A DNA stretch of 13,964 nt from assembly GCA_028688235.1 (NCBI GenBank), contig JAQTYP010000032.1, positions 1 through 13,964 on the forward strand, given 5' to 3'. This document shows positions 1 through 6,396 of the stretch, one piece after another. The notes beneath the pieces are model-generated. The model did no database searches, was not told the DNA's origin, and was given only the letters and a program-made list of their open reading frames with translations. Origin of the DNA: Methylomonas sp. GTDB lineage: Bacteria > Pseudomonadota > Gammaproteobacteria > Methylococcales > Methylomonadaceae. A program made the translations under genes and the position numbers. Numbering within the stretch: position 1 is the stretch's first letter; the number at the start of each line of letters is the position of its first letter.

Positions 1-166
1 TTGGTGGCTCTACAAATATCGCCACCTCGTTGAAAACGTGTTTGCGAGGCTCAAGCATTTCAGGGCCGTTGCCACTCGGTATGACAAATTAAAACGCAAT
101 TTTGAAAGCGTCATCGCTTTGGCTTGCACTTTCATTTGGTTACCCATGTGAAATGGCAACAGCCCC
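1..166 (+). mobile_element. IS5-family insertion sequence, 3' end (left copy, truncated by window edge)
   Basis: The 3' 166 bases of an insertion sequence: the end of the transposase frame, then the terminal inverted repeat ending in ggcaacagcccc at 166, followed by TA, which fits a TA-type target. The reverse complement of 13772-13937 matches it with only two differences (aattttg/aatattg and gcactttc/gcgctttc), so the same element lies at both ends of the window in opposite orientation. A C-terminal transposase signature and a TA target suggest the IS427-like branch of the IS5 family. The subgroup is inference because the 5' half lies outside. Confidence 0.9.
2..151 (+). CDS. IS5-family transposase, C-terminal fragment
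   Basis: An open frame of 49 residues enters from the window edge and stops at TGA 149-151. It carries the DDE-transposase Y(2)R(3)E(6)K signature: Tyr4, Arg7, the catalytic Glu11 and Lys18 in the fragment, within YKYRHLVENVFARLK, followed by the typical FRAVATRYDK block. The Glu is the last member of the catalytic DDE triad that cuts and joins the element's ends. The upstream catalytic Asp residues, and any first open frame, are outside the window, so completeness cannot be judged. It differs from the right copy at two residues (Phe/Ile and Thr/Ala), both near the C-terminus. Confidence 0.9.
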   Translation, partial: WWLYKYRHLVENVFARLKHFRAVATRYDKLKRNFESVIALACTFIWLPM

Positions 167-172
167 TAATCC

Positions 173-204
173 TGCAATAAATTGCGAAATAGCAATTTAT
201 TGCA
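173..204. repeat. Perfect inverted repeat, 13-bp arms, 6-nt loop
   Basis: tgcaataaattgc at 173-185 is exactly repeated as its reverse complement at 192-204, with gaaata between. It lies 6 bases inside the IS junction. It is AT-rich and has no U-tract, so a terminator is unlikely. It could be a protein-binding site or part of an element into which the IS inserted. Confidence 0.85.
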
Positions 205-271
205 AGTCGATTTCAAAATTTTTGCTGAAAAATACGTCCGCAGATCGCATCAGACAAATTAATTCTCCGAT

Positions 272-307
272 CTTGCAGCTGACGGCAAATTCGTCGTCAG
301 CTGCAAG
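272..307. repeat. Perfect inverted repeat, 13-bp arms, 10-nt loop
   Basis: cttgcagctgacg at 272-284 pairs exactly with cgtcagctgcaag at 295-307. The stem is GC-balanced and would be stable in RNA or as a cruciform, but no T-run follows on either strand. Function unknown. Confidence 0.85.
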
Positions 308-308
308 T

Positions 309-320
309 GAGTGGCCACTC
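309..320. repeat. 12-bp perfect palindrome
   Basis: gagtggccactc at 309-320 is fully self-complementary with no loop, starting 2 bases after the preceding 36-base hairpin. A dimeric DNA-binding protein site is one possibility. Confidence 0.75.
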
Positions 321-351
321 GATTTGGATATTCTGTCCGACGCGACATTAC

Positions 352-368
352 GCAATCCAATGGATTGC
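352..368. repeat. Palindrome, 8-bp arms with one central base
   Basis: gcaatcca at 352-359 and tggattgc at 361-368 flank a single a. The near-zero loop favours a protein-binding operator over an RNA hairpin. Confidence 0.75.
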
Positions 369-418
369 AGACTGGGCCGGCAACGGTCTGAGCAGGGGGA
401 TTGGTCTTTTATATTGCC

Positions 419-442
419 CCTCTAGCCTCTAGTGGCCTCTAG
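419..442 (+). repeat. Three direct copies of cctctag
   Basis: cctctag occurs at 419-425, 426-432 and 436-442: two copies abut and the third follows after tgg. It may be a slippage product or a set of half-sites. Confidence 0.7.
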
Positions 443-487
443 TTATCCGTAAAGCCTTGATTTTATTCGTGGTCTACGCTCCGGCAC

Positions 488-508
488 AAATCTGTCTGGA
501 ACAGATTT
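488..508. repeat. Inverted repeat, 8-bp arms, 5-nt loop
   Basis: aaatctgt at 488-495 pairs with acagattt at 501-508 around ctgga. It lies about 170-190 bases upstream of the predicted sigma-54 promoter, within the range where activator sites for that sigma factor are found, so it is a candidate activator-binding site. That role is inference. Confidence 0.6.
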
Positions 509-678
509 ACATTAACCCCTGGATAGCCTGACATGGGGTGCGACCAGAGACGAAATAATCGAAATATCCCTACTATTCATACCAAATTTGCAGACCTTTT
601 TTGCGCAGCCCGCAAATAAAGTAGTATAGATAAAAAGGTATTTAATATATATATGACTAAAATCAATAATTTAAAAAC

Positions 679-694
679 TGGTGCGCTTATTGCT
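679..694 (+). promoter_or_regulatory. Putative sigma-54 (RpoN) -24/-12 promoter of the DOMON/PEP-CTERM gene
   Basis: tggtgcgcttattgct matches the RpoN consensus TGGCACGNNNNTTGCT at 10 of the 12 specified positions. It keeps the invariant GG and GC separated by exactly 10 bases (GG 680-681, GC 692-693). The expected start of transcription, about 12 bases past the GC, falls near 704-706, just where a leader hairpin begins. RpoN-dependent PEP-CTERM genes have been reported in floc-forming bacteria, which fits. Confidence 0.5.
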
Positions 695-705
695 TTCTTG
701 GGTTT

Positions 706-771
706 TAGGTAGGAATGCGATTTCCCTCGCCTACCTATATATATTGACCCTGATGAACCGGCTGCCGGTTC
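706..771 (+). promoter_or_regulatory. Structured 5' leader with two perfect hairpins
   Basis: taggtagg (706-713) pairs with cctaccta (730-737) across a 16-base loop. gaaccgg (755-761) then pairs with ccggttc (765-771) around ctg. Both lie between the predicted transcript start and the ribosome site at 794-798. No T-tract follows either stem, so mRNA stability or translational control is more likely than termination. I do not recognise a known riboswitch class. Confidence 0.5.
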
Positions 772-805
772 GTTCCCGATTACGCAATTTTCACGGAGTA
801 ACTAC

Positions 806-1435
806 ATGCGCCCCATCTATGCAACCTTCGGTATCGCCGCTATCGCTTCACTCATGCAAAGCGGCGCGGCTTTTGCCGGCGCGGTCTGTACAGCGACCGA
901 AACTTTTGCTTCCACCGCCGCCTTTTCCGGTAGCTTTTCGGTATGCGACAATTCGGTGCTGAACATGACCGTTACCGCTAAAACAACGGGCTGGCTGGGT
1001 ATTGGTTTTTCCGCCGATCCGCTGATGGCGAATACCGACATGATCACCGGTGGCATTAACGCGGATCAAACGACTTACCTGACCGACCGGTTTTCGACCG
1101 GTTACAGTGCACCGAGCGCGGATGCGCAACAAAACGTGACTCTGACCAGCGCCTCGGAAAGCGACGGCTGGACATCATTGTCGTTCAGCCGCTCACTCAA
1201 TACCGGCGATAGCGTAGGCGATTACAATCTACTGAATGGCAGCTATTACTTGTTGTGGGCCTACGGCAGCAGCGATATCTTCGGCTTTCACGGCGGTAGA
1301 TTTGGCTCATCGGCCAAGGCCTACAGCTTTTCTTCCCCCGTACCGGTACCCAACGCGGCCTGGGTATTCCTGAGCGGCGTGTTGGGATGGGTAGGGCTGG
1401 GAATCAACAGAAAAAACAACGCCGCCAACGGCTGA
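806..1435 (+). CDS. Secreted DOMON-domain protein with PEP-CTERM/VPLPA-type sorting signal
   Basis: 209 residues. The start is supported by CGGAG at 794-798, 7 bases before ATG. Residues 1-24 form a signal peptide (hydrophobic core, cleavage after AFA). Residues about 28-172 resemble a DOMON domain, a beta-sandwich that in relatives binds heme or sugar: GWLGIGFS (62-69), DPLMANTDMITGG (71-83) and FHGGRF (161-166). Met74 or Met79 with His162 could be heme ligands, by analogy with cytochrome-type DOMON domains. Cys28 and Cys47 may form a disulfide. The C-terminus is a PEP-CTERM-like tripartite signal: VPVPNAAW (180-187), a hydrophobic helix and NRK (201-203). In known systems an exosortase, absent here, cuts such tails during transport. 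Expected location is the outer surface or extracellular matrix. The partner and redox role are unknown. It appears monocistronic. Confidence 0.8.
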   Translation: MRPIYATFGIAAIASLMQSGAAFAGAVCTATETFASTAAFSGSFSVCDNSVLNMTVTAKTTGWLGIGFSADPLMANTDMITGGINADQTTYLTDRFSTGYSAPSADAQQNVTLTSASESDGWTSLSFSRSLNTGDSVGDYNLLNGSYYLLWAYGSSDIFGFHGGRFGSSAKAYSFSSPVPVPNAAWVFLSGVLGWVGLGINRKNNAANG

Positions 1436-1452
1436 GCGGCATCCCAGGAAAC

Positions 1453-1479
1453 GCCTAGCCGGCTGCGCGTCGGCTAGGC
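1453..1479 (+). terminator. Hairpin downstream of the DOMON gene, probable terminator
   Basis: gcctagccg (1453-1461) pairs perfectly with cggctaggc (1471-1479) around a 9-base loop, starting 17 bases after the DOMON stop. There is no T-run afterwards, so it is not a classical intrinsic terminator. It could stop transcription from both sides, since the GGDEF gene converges on it, or protect the mRNA 3' end. Confidence 0.5.
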
Positions 1480-1598
1480 ACTGGCCAGACGATATGTCTT
1501 GCTGAGTGCCACCAAACGATGCCAATCAGTCATTTCGGACGAATTTGGATTCATTATTTCTGCGCTTTCGACTTTTTTCGCCATCAGACCGCATGGTC

Positions 1599-2483
1599 TC
1601 AGTTTAAGCAAACCCGATTCCTGCCTGTTTGTTTGGCTTTATACATCGCGCTGTCGGCGCGTTTGACCAAGCTTTCCATGTCGTCATCGGCTTTTAACGA
1701 GCTGACGCCAAGGCTGGCACTCAGATTCAATACCGCTATGCCATAGGCCAGAATACGGGATTCGATATTGCTGCGTATGCGTTCGGCGATGATGGCAGCT
1801 TCTTCCTGATTGGTGTCGCTGAGCAGTACTACGAATTCTTCGCCGCCATAGCGAAATACGACATCGCTGCCTCTGACGCTGTCCTTTACGGTGCTTGCCA
1901 CCGAGGTAAGGGCGAAGTCGCCGCAATCGTGTCCGTGTTCGTCGTTGATTAGCTTGAAGTGGTCGATGTCGATGAAAATCAGCGATAACTGTTGGCCGCC
2001 ACGGCTGGCACGCATGATTTCACGTGACAGCATGTCGTTGAATGCGGCCCGGTTATGCGTTTGGGTAAGGGTATCGGTATAAGCCTTTTGCAATGCTTGG
2101 TGAAACAATGTCGCGTTTCTTAAAGGATAGATCAAGCAGCACAACAAGCTTTCTAGCGTTTCAAGGTCGGTTTTGCTGAAGCGCTGGCTGCGGGTCAGTT
2201 TGAGCTCGCCGAGCTGCTGGTCCTCGATTTGCAGGGCATAGTTGCATGAATGACGTCCTATCACGCCGCGTTTGAATTCCAGGTTGAACTCGGTGTTGAG
2301 GTATTCGACACTATTATGATGAATGATGGCCTGGATTTTATTGCAAAAGATCGAAATCAGCTCGCCAAATTCCAGCGTGGTTTGCAGGGCGCTGCTGATG
2401 TCGTAATGATGAAGATTGACAGCTTGTGAGGCTTGAAAGCTTTTATTGCTGACGACGGCTAATTCGGCTGTTCTTTCTGTCAT
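1599..2483 (-). CDS. Diguanylate cyclase, GAF-like sensor plus GGDEF domain
   Basis: 294 residues; ATG preceded by AAGGAAG 4 bases upstream. It makes cyclic di-GMP from two GTP. Residues about 20-130 look like a soluble GAF-type sensor domain without membrane segments; the ligand is unknown. Residues about 132-294 are a GGDEF domain: entry motif DTLTQTHNRAAF (137-148), metal-binding Asp172 in FIDIDHFK, and active site GGEEF at 213-217. RGSD (204-207) lies five residues before GGEEF, the exact position of the RxxD inhibitory site, so product feedback inhibition is likely. All catalytic residues appear intact. It is divergent from the TonB receptor gene and convergent with the DOMON gene. A sigma-54-like site lies upstream. 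Cytoplasmic; the effector pathway is not visible. Confidence 0.93.
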   Translation of the reverse strand: MTERTAELAVVSNKSFQASQAVNLHHYDISSALQTTLEFGELISIFCNKIQAIIHHNSVEYLNTEFNLEFKRGVIGRHSCNYALQIEDQQLGELKLTRSQRFSKTDLETLESLLCCLIYPLRNATLFHQALQKAYTDTLTQTHNRAAFNDMLSREIMRASRGGQQLSLIFIDIDHFKLINDEHGHDCGDFALTSVASTVKDSVRGSDVVFRYGGEEFVVLLSDTNQEEAAIIAERIRSNIESRILAYGIAVLNLSASLGVSSLKADDDMESLVKRADSAMYKAKQTGRNRVCLN

Positions 2484-2491
2484 GACACTTC

Positions 2492-2525
2492 CTTAATCTT
2501 GAGTTGCCTGTTGATCTTGATTAAG
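2492..2525. repeat. Inverted repeat in the 5' leader of the GGDEF gene
   Basis: cttaatc at 2492-2498 and gattaag at 2519-2525, separated by 20 bases. The left arm overlaps the Shine-Dalgarno of the GGDEF gene and the right arm touches the -12 region of its sigma-54-like site. If both arms paired in mRNA the ribosome site would be masked, but the right arm may be upstream of the transcript start, so an operator is the alternative. Confidence 0.35.
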
Positions 2526-2539
2526 CGATTCTTGTGCCT
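2524..2539 (-). promoter_or_regulatory. Putative sigma-54 (RpoN) -24/-12 site for the GGDEF gene
   Basis: Read on the minus strand, aggcacaagaatcgct has GGCAC at -24 and CGC at -12, with the GG and GC separated by exactly 10 bases as RpoN requires. Mismatches to TGGCACGNNNNTTGCT are positions 1, 7 and 13. Transcription would begin near 2513, giving a 30-base leader containing the ribosome site. Weaker than the site at 679-694 because TTGC is TCGC here. Confidence 0.4.
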
Positions 2540-2589
2540 GAACTATTTAATTCATTTAAATCAATTTATTATGGTTTTAATCTGGGGCG

Positions 2590-2613
2590 GGTGGCAATTT
2601 TTTGCCGCCTTTT
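2590..2613 (+). terminator. Terminator-like hairpin with T-tract upstream of the TonB receptor gene (possible attenuator)
   Basis: ggtggcaa (2590-2597) pairs with ttgccgcc (2602-2609), with one G-U pair and a 4-base loop, and is followed by tttt at 2610-2613. That is the layout of an intrinsic terminator on the plus strand, but no plus-strand gene lies upstream within the window before the convergent 1435 end. It could terminate stray transcripts or act as an attenuator if transcription starts near 2579 (a weak TATTAT -10 at 2567-2572). Confidence 0.45.
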
Positions 2614-2774
2614 CTGCCGAAGCCCTGGATCATGACACGGCAAGCAAAGAATTGTGATTCCAGGTGTCTATTGGAGCCCCGTGAGTGGTCAGTCTTTCCT
2701 GTTTTTTGGGGAAGCTGCAAAAAATTCGAAAATAAATGTCCAGTTGGGCAGGGTTTCTTCGTTTAGTTGGGTAT

Positions 2775-2794
2775 GGCAAGGAAATGTCCTTGCC
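2775..2794 (+). promoter_or_regulatory. Leader hairpin just upstream of the TonB receptor ribosome site
   Basis: ggcaagga (2775-2782) and tccttgcc (2787-2794) form a perfect 8-bp stem with an aatg loop, 14 bases before the AAGGAG at 2809-2814. It contains an AAGGA-like sequence in its left arm. It could tune translation or mRNA stability; no protein or ligand is implied by the sequence alone. Confidence 0.45.
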
Positions 2795-2821
2795 TCGCCC
2801 ATGAAAACAAGGAGACTCAAC

Positions 2822-5158
2822 ATGAAATTTCAAGATAAAACGGCTGGACAGACGTTGAATTTACGCGTTGCGCCGCTATTGGCGGCATTGCTAGCGCTAT
2901 CCGGAAATGCAACGGCCGGCGATGCGAGCGTTGCGCTGGATTTGCCTGCCCAGTCCTTATCTTCGACGCTGGACAGCTTGGCCAAAACCGCCAACACTAA
3001 ACTGATATACGCCGACGATTTGGTTCGCGGCATGCAGGCGGACGCCGTCAAAGGCCGATTTACCGTGAAGCAGGTTTTGGAGCGGATTTTGACCAAGAAC
3101 GGCTTGCAGTTCGAAACTTCCGGCGATGGCGTGATCGTCGTCAAGGCGGCACCTAAGAAAGTGAGAGCCGTGCAGGATGATTCGGTATTCGAACTGGGTA
3201 TGATCACGGTGAATGACAAGCAAGAGAATGCAAAATTAACCAGCCGCGACATCGCCACTTCGGTCGACGTGATGTACGCCGACAAAATTGCCGATCAAAA
3301 CGTCTTGACCGCCTACGATTTGTTCCACCGCATGCCCGGTATGCAGGTGACTCAATTCGGCCAAGGCATCACCACCGGCAAAATGTCGTTTCGAGGCTTC
3401 AACGGCGAAGGCCGGGTCAACGCGGCCAAGTTGTTGATCGACGGCATACCCAGCAATACCAACAGCGGCGACACGTATTTCATCGATTCCTTGTTTCCGC
3501 TGGACATCGAGTCTATCGAAGTGCTGCGCGGCACCAACGATCCGCGCTACGGTTTGCACGCGTTCGCCGGGACCGTCGGCATGAATACTTCGACCGGCGG
3601 CAACTACGTGAAGGGCAGGGTCAGCTATGGCAGCTTCGATACTCACGACGTGCAGACAGGTCTGGGTTACGAAAAAGACGGATTCTCGCAAAACTATCAA
3701 ATTTCCTACCGCGCCACTGACGGTTACCGCGATCATTCGAGTTCCGACAAGGACAGTTTTTCCGGCAAATGGTTTTACACTCCGGACGACAACAAATACA
3801 AGGTCGGCTTGAGCGTGCGCTGGAGCGATGCCAACGCCGAGGAATCCGGCTATCTGACCTATCAAGAGCAGTTGGCCAGCCGCACCCAGTCGATGGCGCG
3901 TAACGCCACGGATGGCGGCAAGCGCACGCTAGGCCAGGTCAGCACCCATTTCGATCTCAACATCAGTGAAACTCTGTTTTGGTCATCGAAAGCCTACGGC
4001 AATTTGTTCGAAGACCAACGTTTCGTCACCTACGGCCCCGGATCGGCGCAACAGGAAAGAGACCGTAACGAAGTACAATATGGTGCCCTCACTTCGTTGA
4101 CTTACCATCCGGTTGTCAGTTGGCTGAACGACTTTTCGCTGGAAACCGGCTTCGATTTTCAACAGCAGCAAAATAAATATCTCCGTTATTTAACGGACAA
4201 CCGGGTGCGTAGAGCAACAGGATTACGCAACGACGAACAGTGGAATTTCCTGAATTACGGCGGTTACATTCAGGCGGTGATCAAGCCTTTCGAATGGCTG
4301 AAAATTACGCCCGGCTACCGCGCAGACATCATAGACGGCGACTTTTTCAGTTACCGTCCGGCGACCTATGGCTCTTACCCGCTGAACGATTACGGCACCA
4401 TTTCCCAGCCTAAGATAGGCGCGGTGATTACGCCCGTGGAAGGCTACAGCCTCTACGGCAACTGGGGGCGGACCTTTCAGGTAGGGCTCGGTCAAGCCAC
4501 CTTTCTTGGAGCAAACCAATCGAATACCGGTCCATCACTGAACGACGGCTGGGAGGTGGGCGTCAAGCTGAAACCGGTCGATTGGGCGGAGGGCCGGGTC
4601 GCTTATTGGTCGCAAAAAGCCAGCAACGAACTCAGCCGCAATCTGGCCAGTGTCGACTCGACCATGATAGGGCCCACTCAGCGCCAAGGTGTCGATGTGG
4701 AAATCAAGGTATACCCGACGGATAAAGTCGGCATGTGGGCGACCTATTCCTTGCAGGAAGCCAAGGTGACCAACCCGCCAGCCGTCAGCTTGAGCAACAT
4801 GGAATACAGTGCCGGAAATCAAGTCGTCAACACGCCGAACTATTTGTTTTCGGCGGGTATCGATTACCAAATCCTGCCTGAATTGCGTTCATCTTTATGG
4901 ACCGCCGGCCAGGGCGATTACTTCGTCGACCAAGCCAATCAACGCGGAAAATATGGCGAATATGCCTTGCTGAACCTCGACTTGGGCTATCAAGTGACCA
5001 AGGAAGTCGATCTGCAATTTCAGGCCAAAAACCTGACCAATGCTAGGCGCGAGTACGTTTGGTACGACGAAACGTTCGGGGCTTCGGCGCAGCCCTTCTT
5101 CTCACCGGGCGACGGCATAGCGTTCTACGGTGCCGTCAATGTCAAATTCGACTATTAA
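2822..5158 (+). CDS. TonB-dependent outer-membrane receptor with N-terminal STN signalling domain
   Basis: The frame is open from 2654, but ATG 2822 is chosen: AAGGAG stands 7 bases before it and a signal peptide starts there (residues 1 to about 32). The product is 778 residues. Residues about 36-108 form an STN domain (LDLPAQSLSSTLDSLA through GDGVIVVKAA), found in FecA-like transducing receptors that signal to an anti-sigma factor. ELGMITV at 124-130 is a TonB-box candidate. Residues about 145-260 are the plug (MSFRGFNGEGR, LLIDGIP, IESIEVLRGTNDPRYG), then a beta-barrel ending in the aromatic FDY. It imports a scarce ligand across the outer membrane using TonB energy. The PepSY-TM partner 6 bases downstream favours a ferric siderophore or similar metal chelate, but the ligand is not readable. 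No FecI/FecR-like genes lie nearby. Confidence 0.9.
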   Translation: MKFQDKTAGQTLNLRVAPLLAALLALSGNATAGDASVALDLPAQSLSSTLDSLAKTANTKLIYADDLVRGMQADAVKGRFTVKQVLERILTKNGLQFETSGDGVIVVKAAPKKVRAVQDDSVFELGMITVNDKQENAKLTSRDIATSVDVMYADKIADQNVLTAYDLFHRMPGMQVTQFGQGITTGKMSFRGFNGEGRVNAAKLLIDGIPSNTNSGDTYFIDSLFPLDIESIEVLRGTNDPRYGLHAFAGTVGMNTSTGGNYVKGRVSYGSFDTHDVQTGLGYEKDGFSQNYQISYRATDGYRDHSSSDKDSFSGKWFYTPDDNKYKVGLSVRWSDANAEESGYLTYQEQLASRTQSMARNATDGGKRTLGQVSTHFDLNISETLFWSSKAYGNLFEDQRFVTYGPGSAQQERDRNEVQYGALTSLTYHPVVSWLNDFSLETGFDFQQQQNKYLRYLTDNRVRRATGLRNDEQWNFLNYGGYIQAVIKPFEWLKITPGYRADIIDGDFFSYRPATYGSYPLNDYGTISQPKIGAVITPVEGYSLYGNWGRTFQVGLGQATFLGANQSNTGPSLNDGWEVGVKLKPVDWAEGRVAYWSQKASNELSRNLASVDSTMIGPTQRQGVDVEIKVYPTDKVGMWATYSLQEAKVTNPPAVSLSNMEYSAGNQVVNTPNYLFSAGIDYQILPELRSSLWTAGQGDYFVDQANQRGKYGEYALLNLDLGYQVTKEVDLQFQAKNLTNARREYVWYDETFGASAQPFFSPGDGIAFYGAVNVKFDY

Positions 5159-5164
5159 ACGCGT

Positions 5165-6310
5165 ATGGCAGAAACCATCAAGCGCAAGCCTAATTTAAGA
5201 CAGCGCTGGCTGGCCGTTCATCTGTATTTGGGATTGGTATTGGGATTGGTGATGGCCGTAACCGGCCTCACCGGCTCTGTGCTGGTATTTTATCCGGAGT
5301 TGGACGAAGCCATGAATCCGGAGTTGCTTGCCGCGGACACCGGGCGGCAAGCATTGAGTTACGAAACAATTTACTCTGCCTTGCGCCGCTCCGAACCCGA
5401 TAGAGCCAGAGGTTGGCGTTTGGAAATACCGGACGATCCCGAACGGATGATCACCGCGCGTTATTACAAGCCCAAGGAAACCGAGCCGGCGCATTTTGCC
5501 CCGCTATTGGTGACGGTCGATCCCTACAGCGGCGAAATCGTCGAAAAACGCTTCTGGGGCCGCTTCGCACTGACCTGGCTTTACGATTTGCATTACACCC
5601 TGTTGTTGGATCATACAGGCAAAATCGTCATGGCCGGGGAGGGGTTGGTTTTATCGATTTCGTTGTTCAGCGGGCTTTATCTCTGGTGGCCGCCCCGGCA
5701 TAAATGGCGAACGGCCTTGACGATTAAGACCGGTGCCAGCCCTGAGCGGCTGAATTACGATTTGCATAAGGTCGGCGGCGTTTACGGTTTCGTCGTCGTG
5801 CTGGTGTTGGCGTTGACCGGTGTCGCGCTGGAAGTGCCGGATTACGTCAATCCGCTGATAAATGCGGTTTCGCCGTTGCAGGCGATGCCCAGGCCGCATT
5901 CGGCGCCGGCTGGGGAGGGCGCCGGCCGCATAACGCTGGATCAGGCTGTGGCTGTGGCGCGGCAACGCTTTCCCGCTGCCCGGTTGTGCTGGATAGAAAC
6001 GCCGAACGATGCGGCCGGCAGTTATCGAATCAATTTGCGGCAGGATTTCGAACCCAACAGACGCTTCCCCAAAACCAACGTCTGGATAGACCAATACTCA
6101 GGCCGCGTCCTCGCGGTGAACGATCCGGCTAAATTCGGCGGCGGCGACATCTTGCTGGGCTGGCTGCATGCCTTGCATAGCGGCGAGGCTTTCGACTTGC
6201 CGGGGCGCTGGCTGGTATTCTTTGCCGGATTGATCTGCCCCTTGTTGTTCGTCACCGGTGTGTTGCGCTGGATGCAAAAAGCCGGAGCGAAGCGGCAGCG
6301 CCGCGAATGA
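5165..6310 (+). CDS. PepSY-associated transmembrane protein (PiuB/FoxB-like, iron uptake partner)
   Basis: 381 residues. ATG lies 6 bases after the receptor stop with no clear Shine-Dalgarno, so translation is probably coupled to the receptor. Predicted membrane segments: about 14-42, 155-175, 203-225 and 347-368. Periplasmic PepSY-like regions lie between: VTVDPYSGEIVEKRFWG (116-132) and NVWIDQYSGRVLAV (305-318). Conserved histidines sit near the membrane: His19, His143 (LYDLHYTLLLD), His201 (YDLHKVGGVYG), His335 and His338 (LHALHSGEAFDLPGRW). The family is commonly found beside siderophore receptors and several members are thought to reduce or release iron from the chelate, perhaps with heme bound by the histidines. 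The final basic tail (QKAGAKRQRRE) is cytoplasmic by the positive-inside rule. Confidence 0.88.
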   Translation: MAETIKRKPNLRQRWLAVHLYLGLVLGLVMAVTGLTGSVLVFYPELDEAMNPELLAADTGRQALSYETIYSALRRSEPDRARGWRLEIPDDPERMITARYYKPKETEPAHFAPLLVTVDPYSGEIVEKRFWGRFALTWLYDLHYTLLLDHTGKIVMAGEGLVLSISLFSGLYLWWPPRHKWRTALTIKTGASPERLNYDLHKVGGVYGFVVVLVLALTGVALEVPDYVNPLINAVSPLQAMPRPHSAPAGEGAGRITLDQAVAVARQRFPAARLCWIETPNDAAGSYRINLRQDFEPNRRFPKTNVWIDQYSGRVLAVNDPAKFGGGDILLGWLHALHSGEAFDLPGRWLVFFAGLICPLLFVTGVLRWMQKAGAKRQRRE

Positions 6311-6340
6311 TATTAACCCTAACGCCAGTCATTTGGTTCA

Positions 6341-6387
6341 GCAGGGCACCCAACTCGATGGGATAGCACTCGAGTTGGGTGTCCCGC
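6341..6387. terminator. Bidirectional hairpin terminator between PepSY gene and katG
   Basis: gggcacccaactcga at 6344-6358 pairs with tcgagttgggtgtccc at 6370-6385, leaving one bulged t; flanking gc/gc pairs extend the stem to 6341-6387. The stem of about 15 bp sits between two convergent genes. No T-run follows on either strand, so its efficiency as an intrinsic terminator is uncertain. Confidence 0.6.
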
Positions 6388-6396
6388 TAGCCAAAA

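Larger units (their letters stand above)
167..678. other. Gene-free, palindrome-rich intergenic region
   Basis: About 510 bases between the left IS and the promoter of the DOMON gene. Open frames here start inside the IS or lack a ribosome site, and their translations are of low coding quality, so I call no gene. The first 340 bases hold five perfect inverted repeats and a short direct repeat, listed separately. The last 80 bases, from about 600, are AT-rich (ttaatatatatatg near 640), as often seen upstream of a regulated promoter. Confidence 0.6.

Noticed and set aside
102..425. A 107-residue plus-strand frame starting inside the left IS
   Set aside because: It starts within the transposase in another frame, crosses the terminal repeat and several palindromes, and has no family resemblance.
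681..962. A 93-residue plus-strand frame overlapping the DOMON gene start
   Set aside because: It overlaps the promoter, leader and signal peptide of the DOMON gene in another frame and has no ribosome site.
2593..2607. tggcaattttttgcc as a sigma-54 promoter for the TonB receptor
   Set aside because: GG and GC are 9 bases apart, not 10, and spacing is strict for this sigma factor. The bases are better explained as the hairpin at 2590-2613.
2654..2821. A longer N-terminus for the TonB receptor starting at 2654
   Set aside because: The 56 extra residues precede a clear signal peptide and the AAGGAG at 2809-2814 points to ATG 2822.
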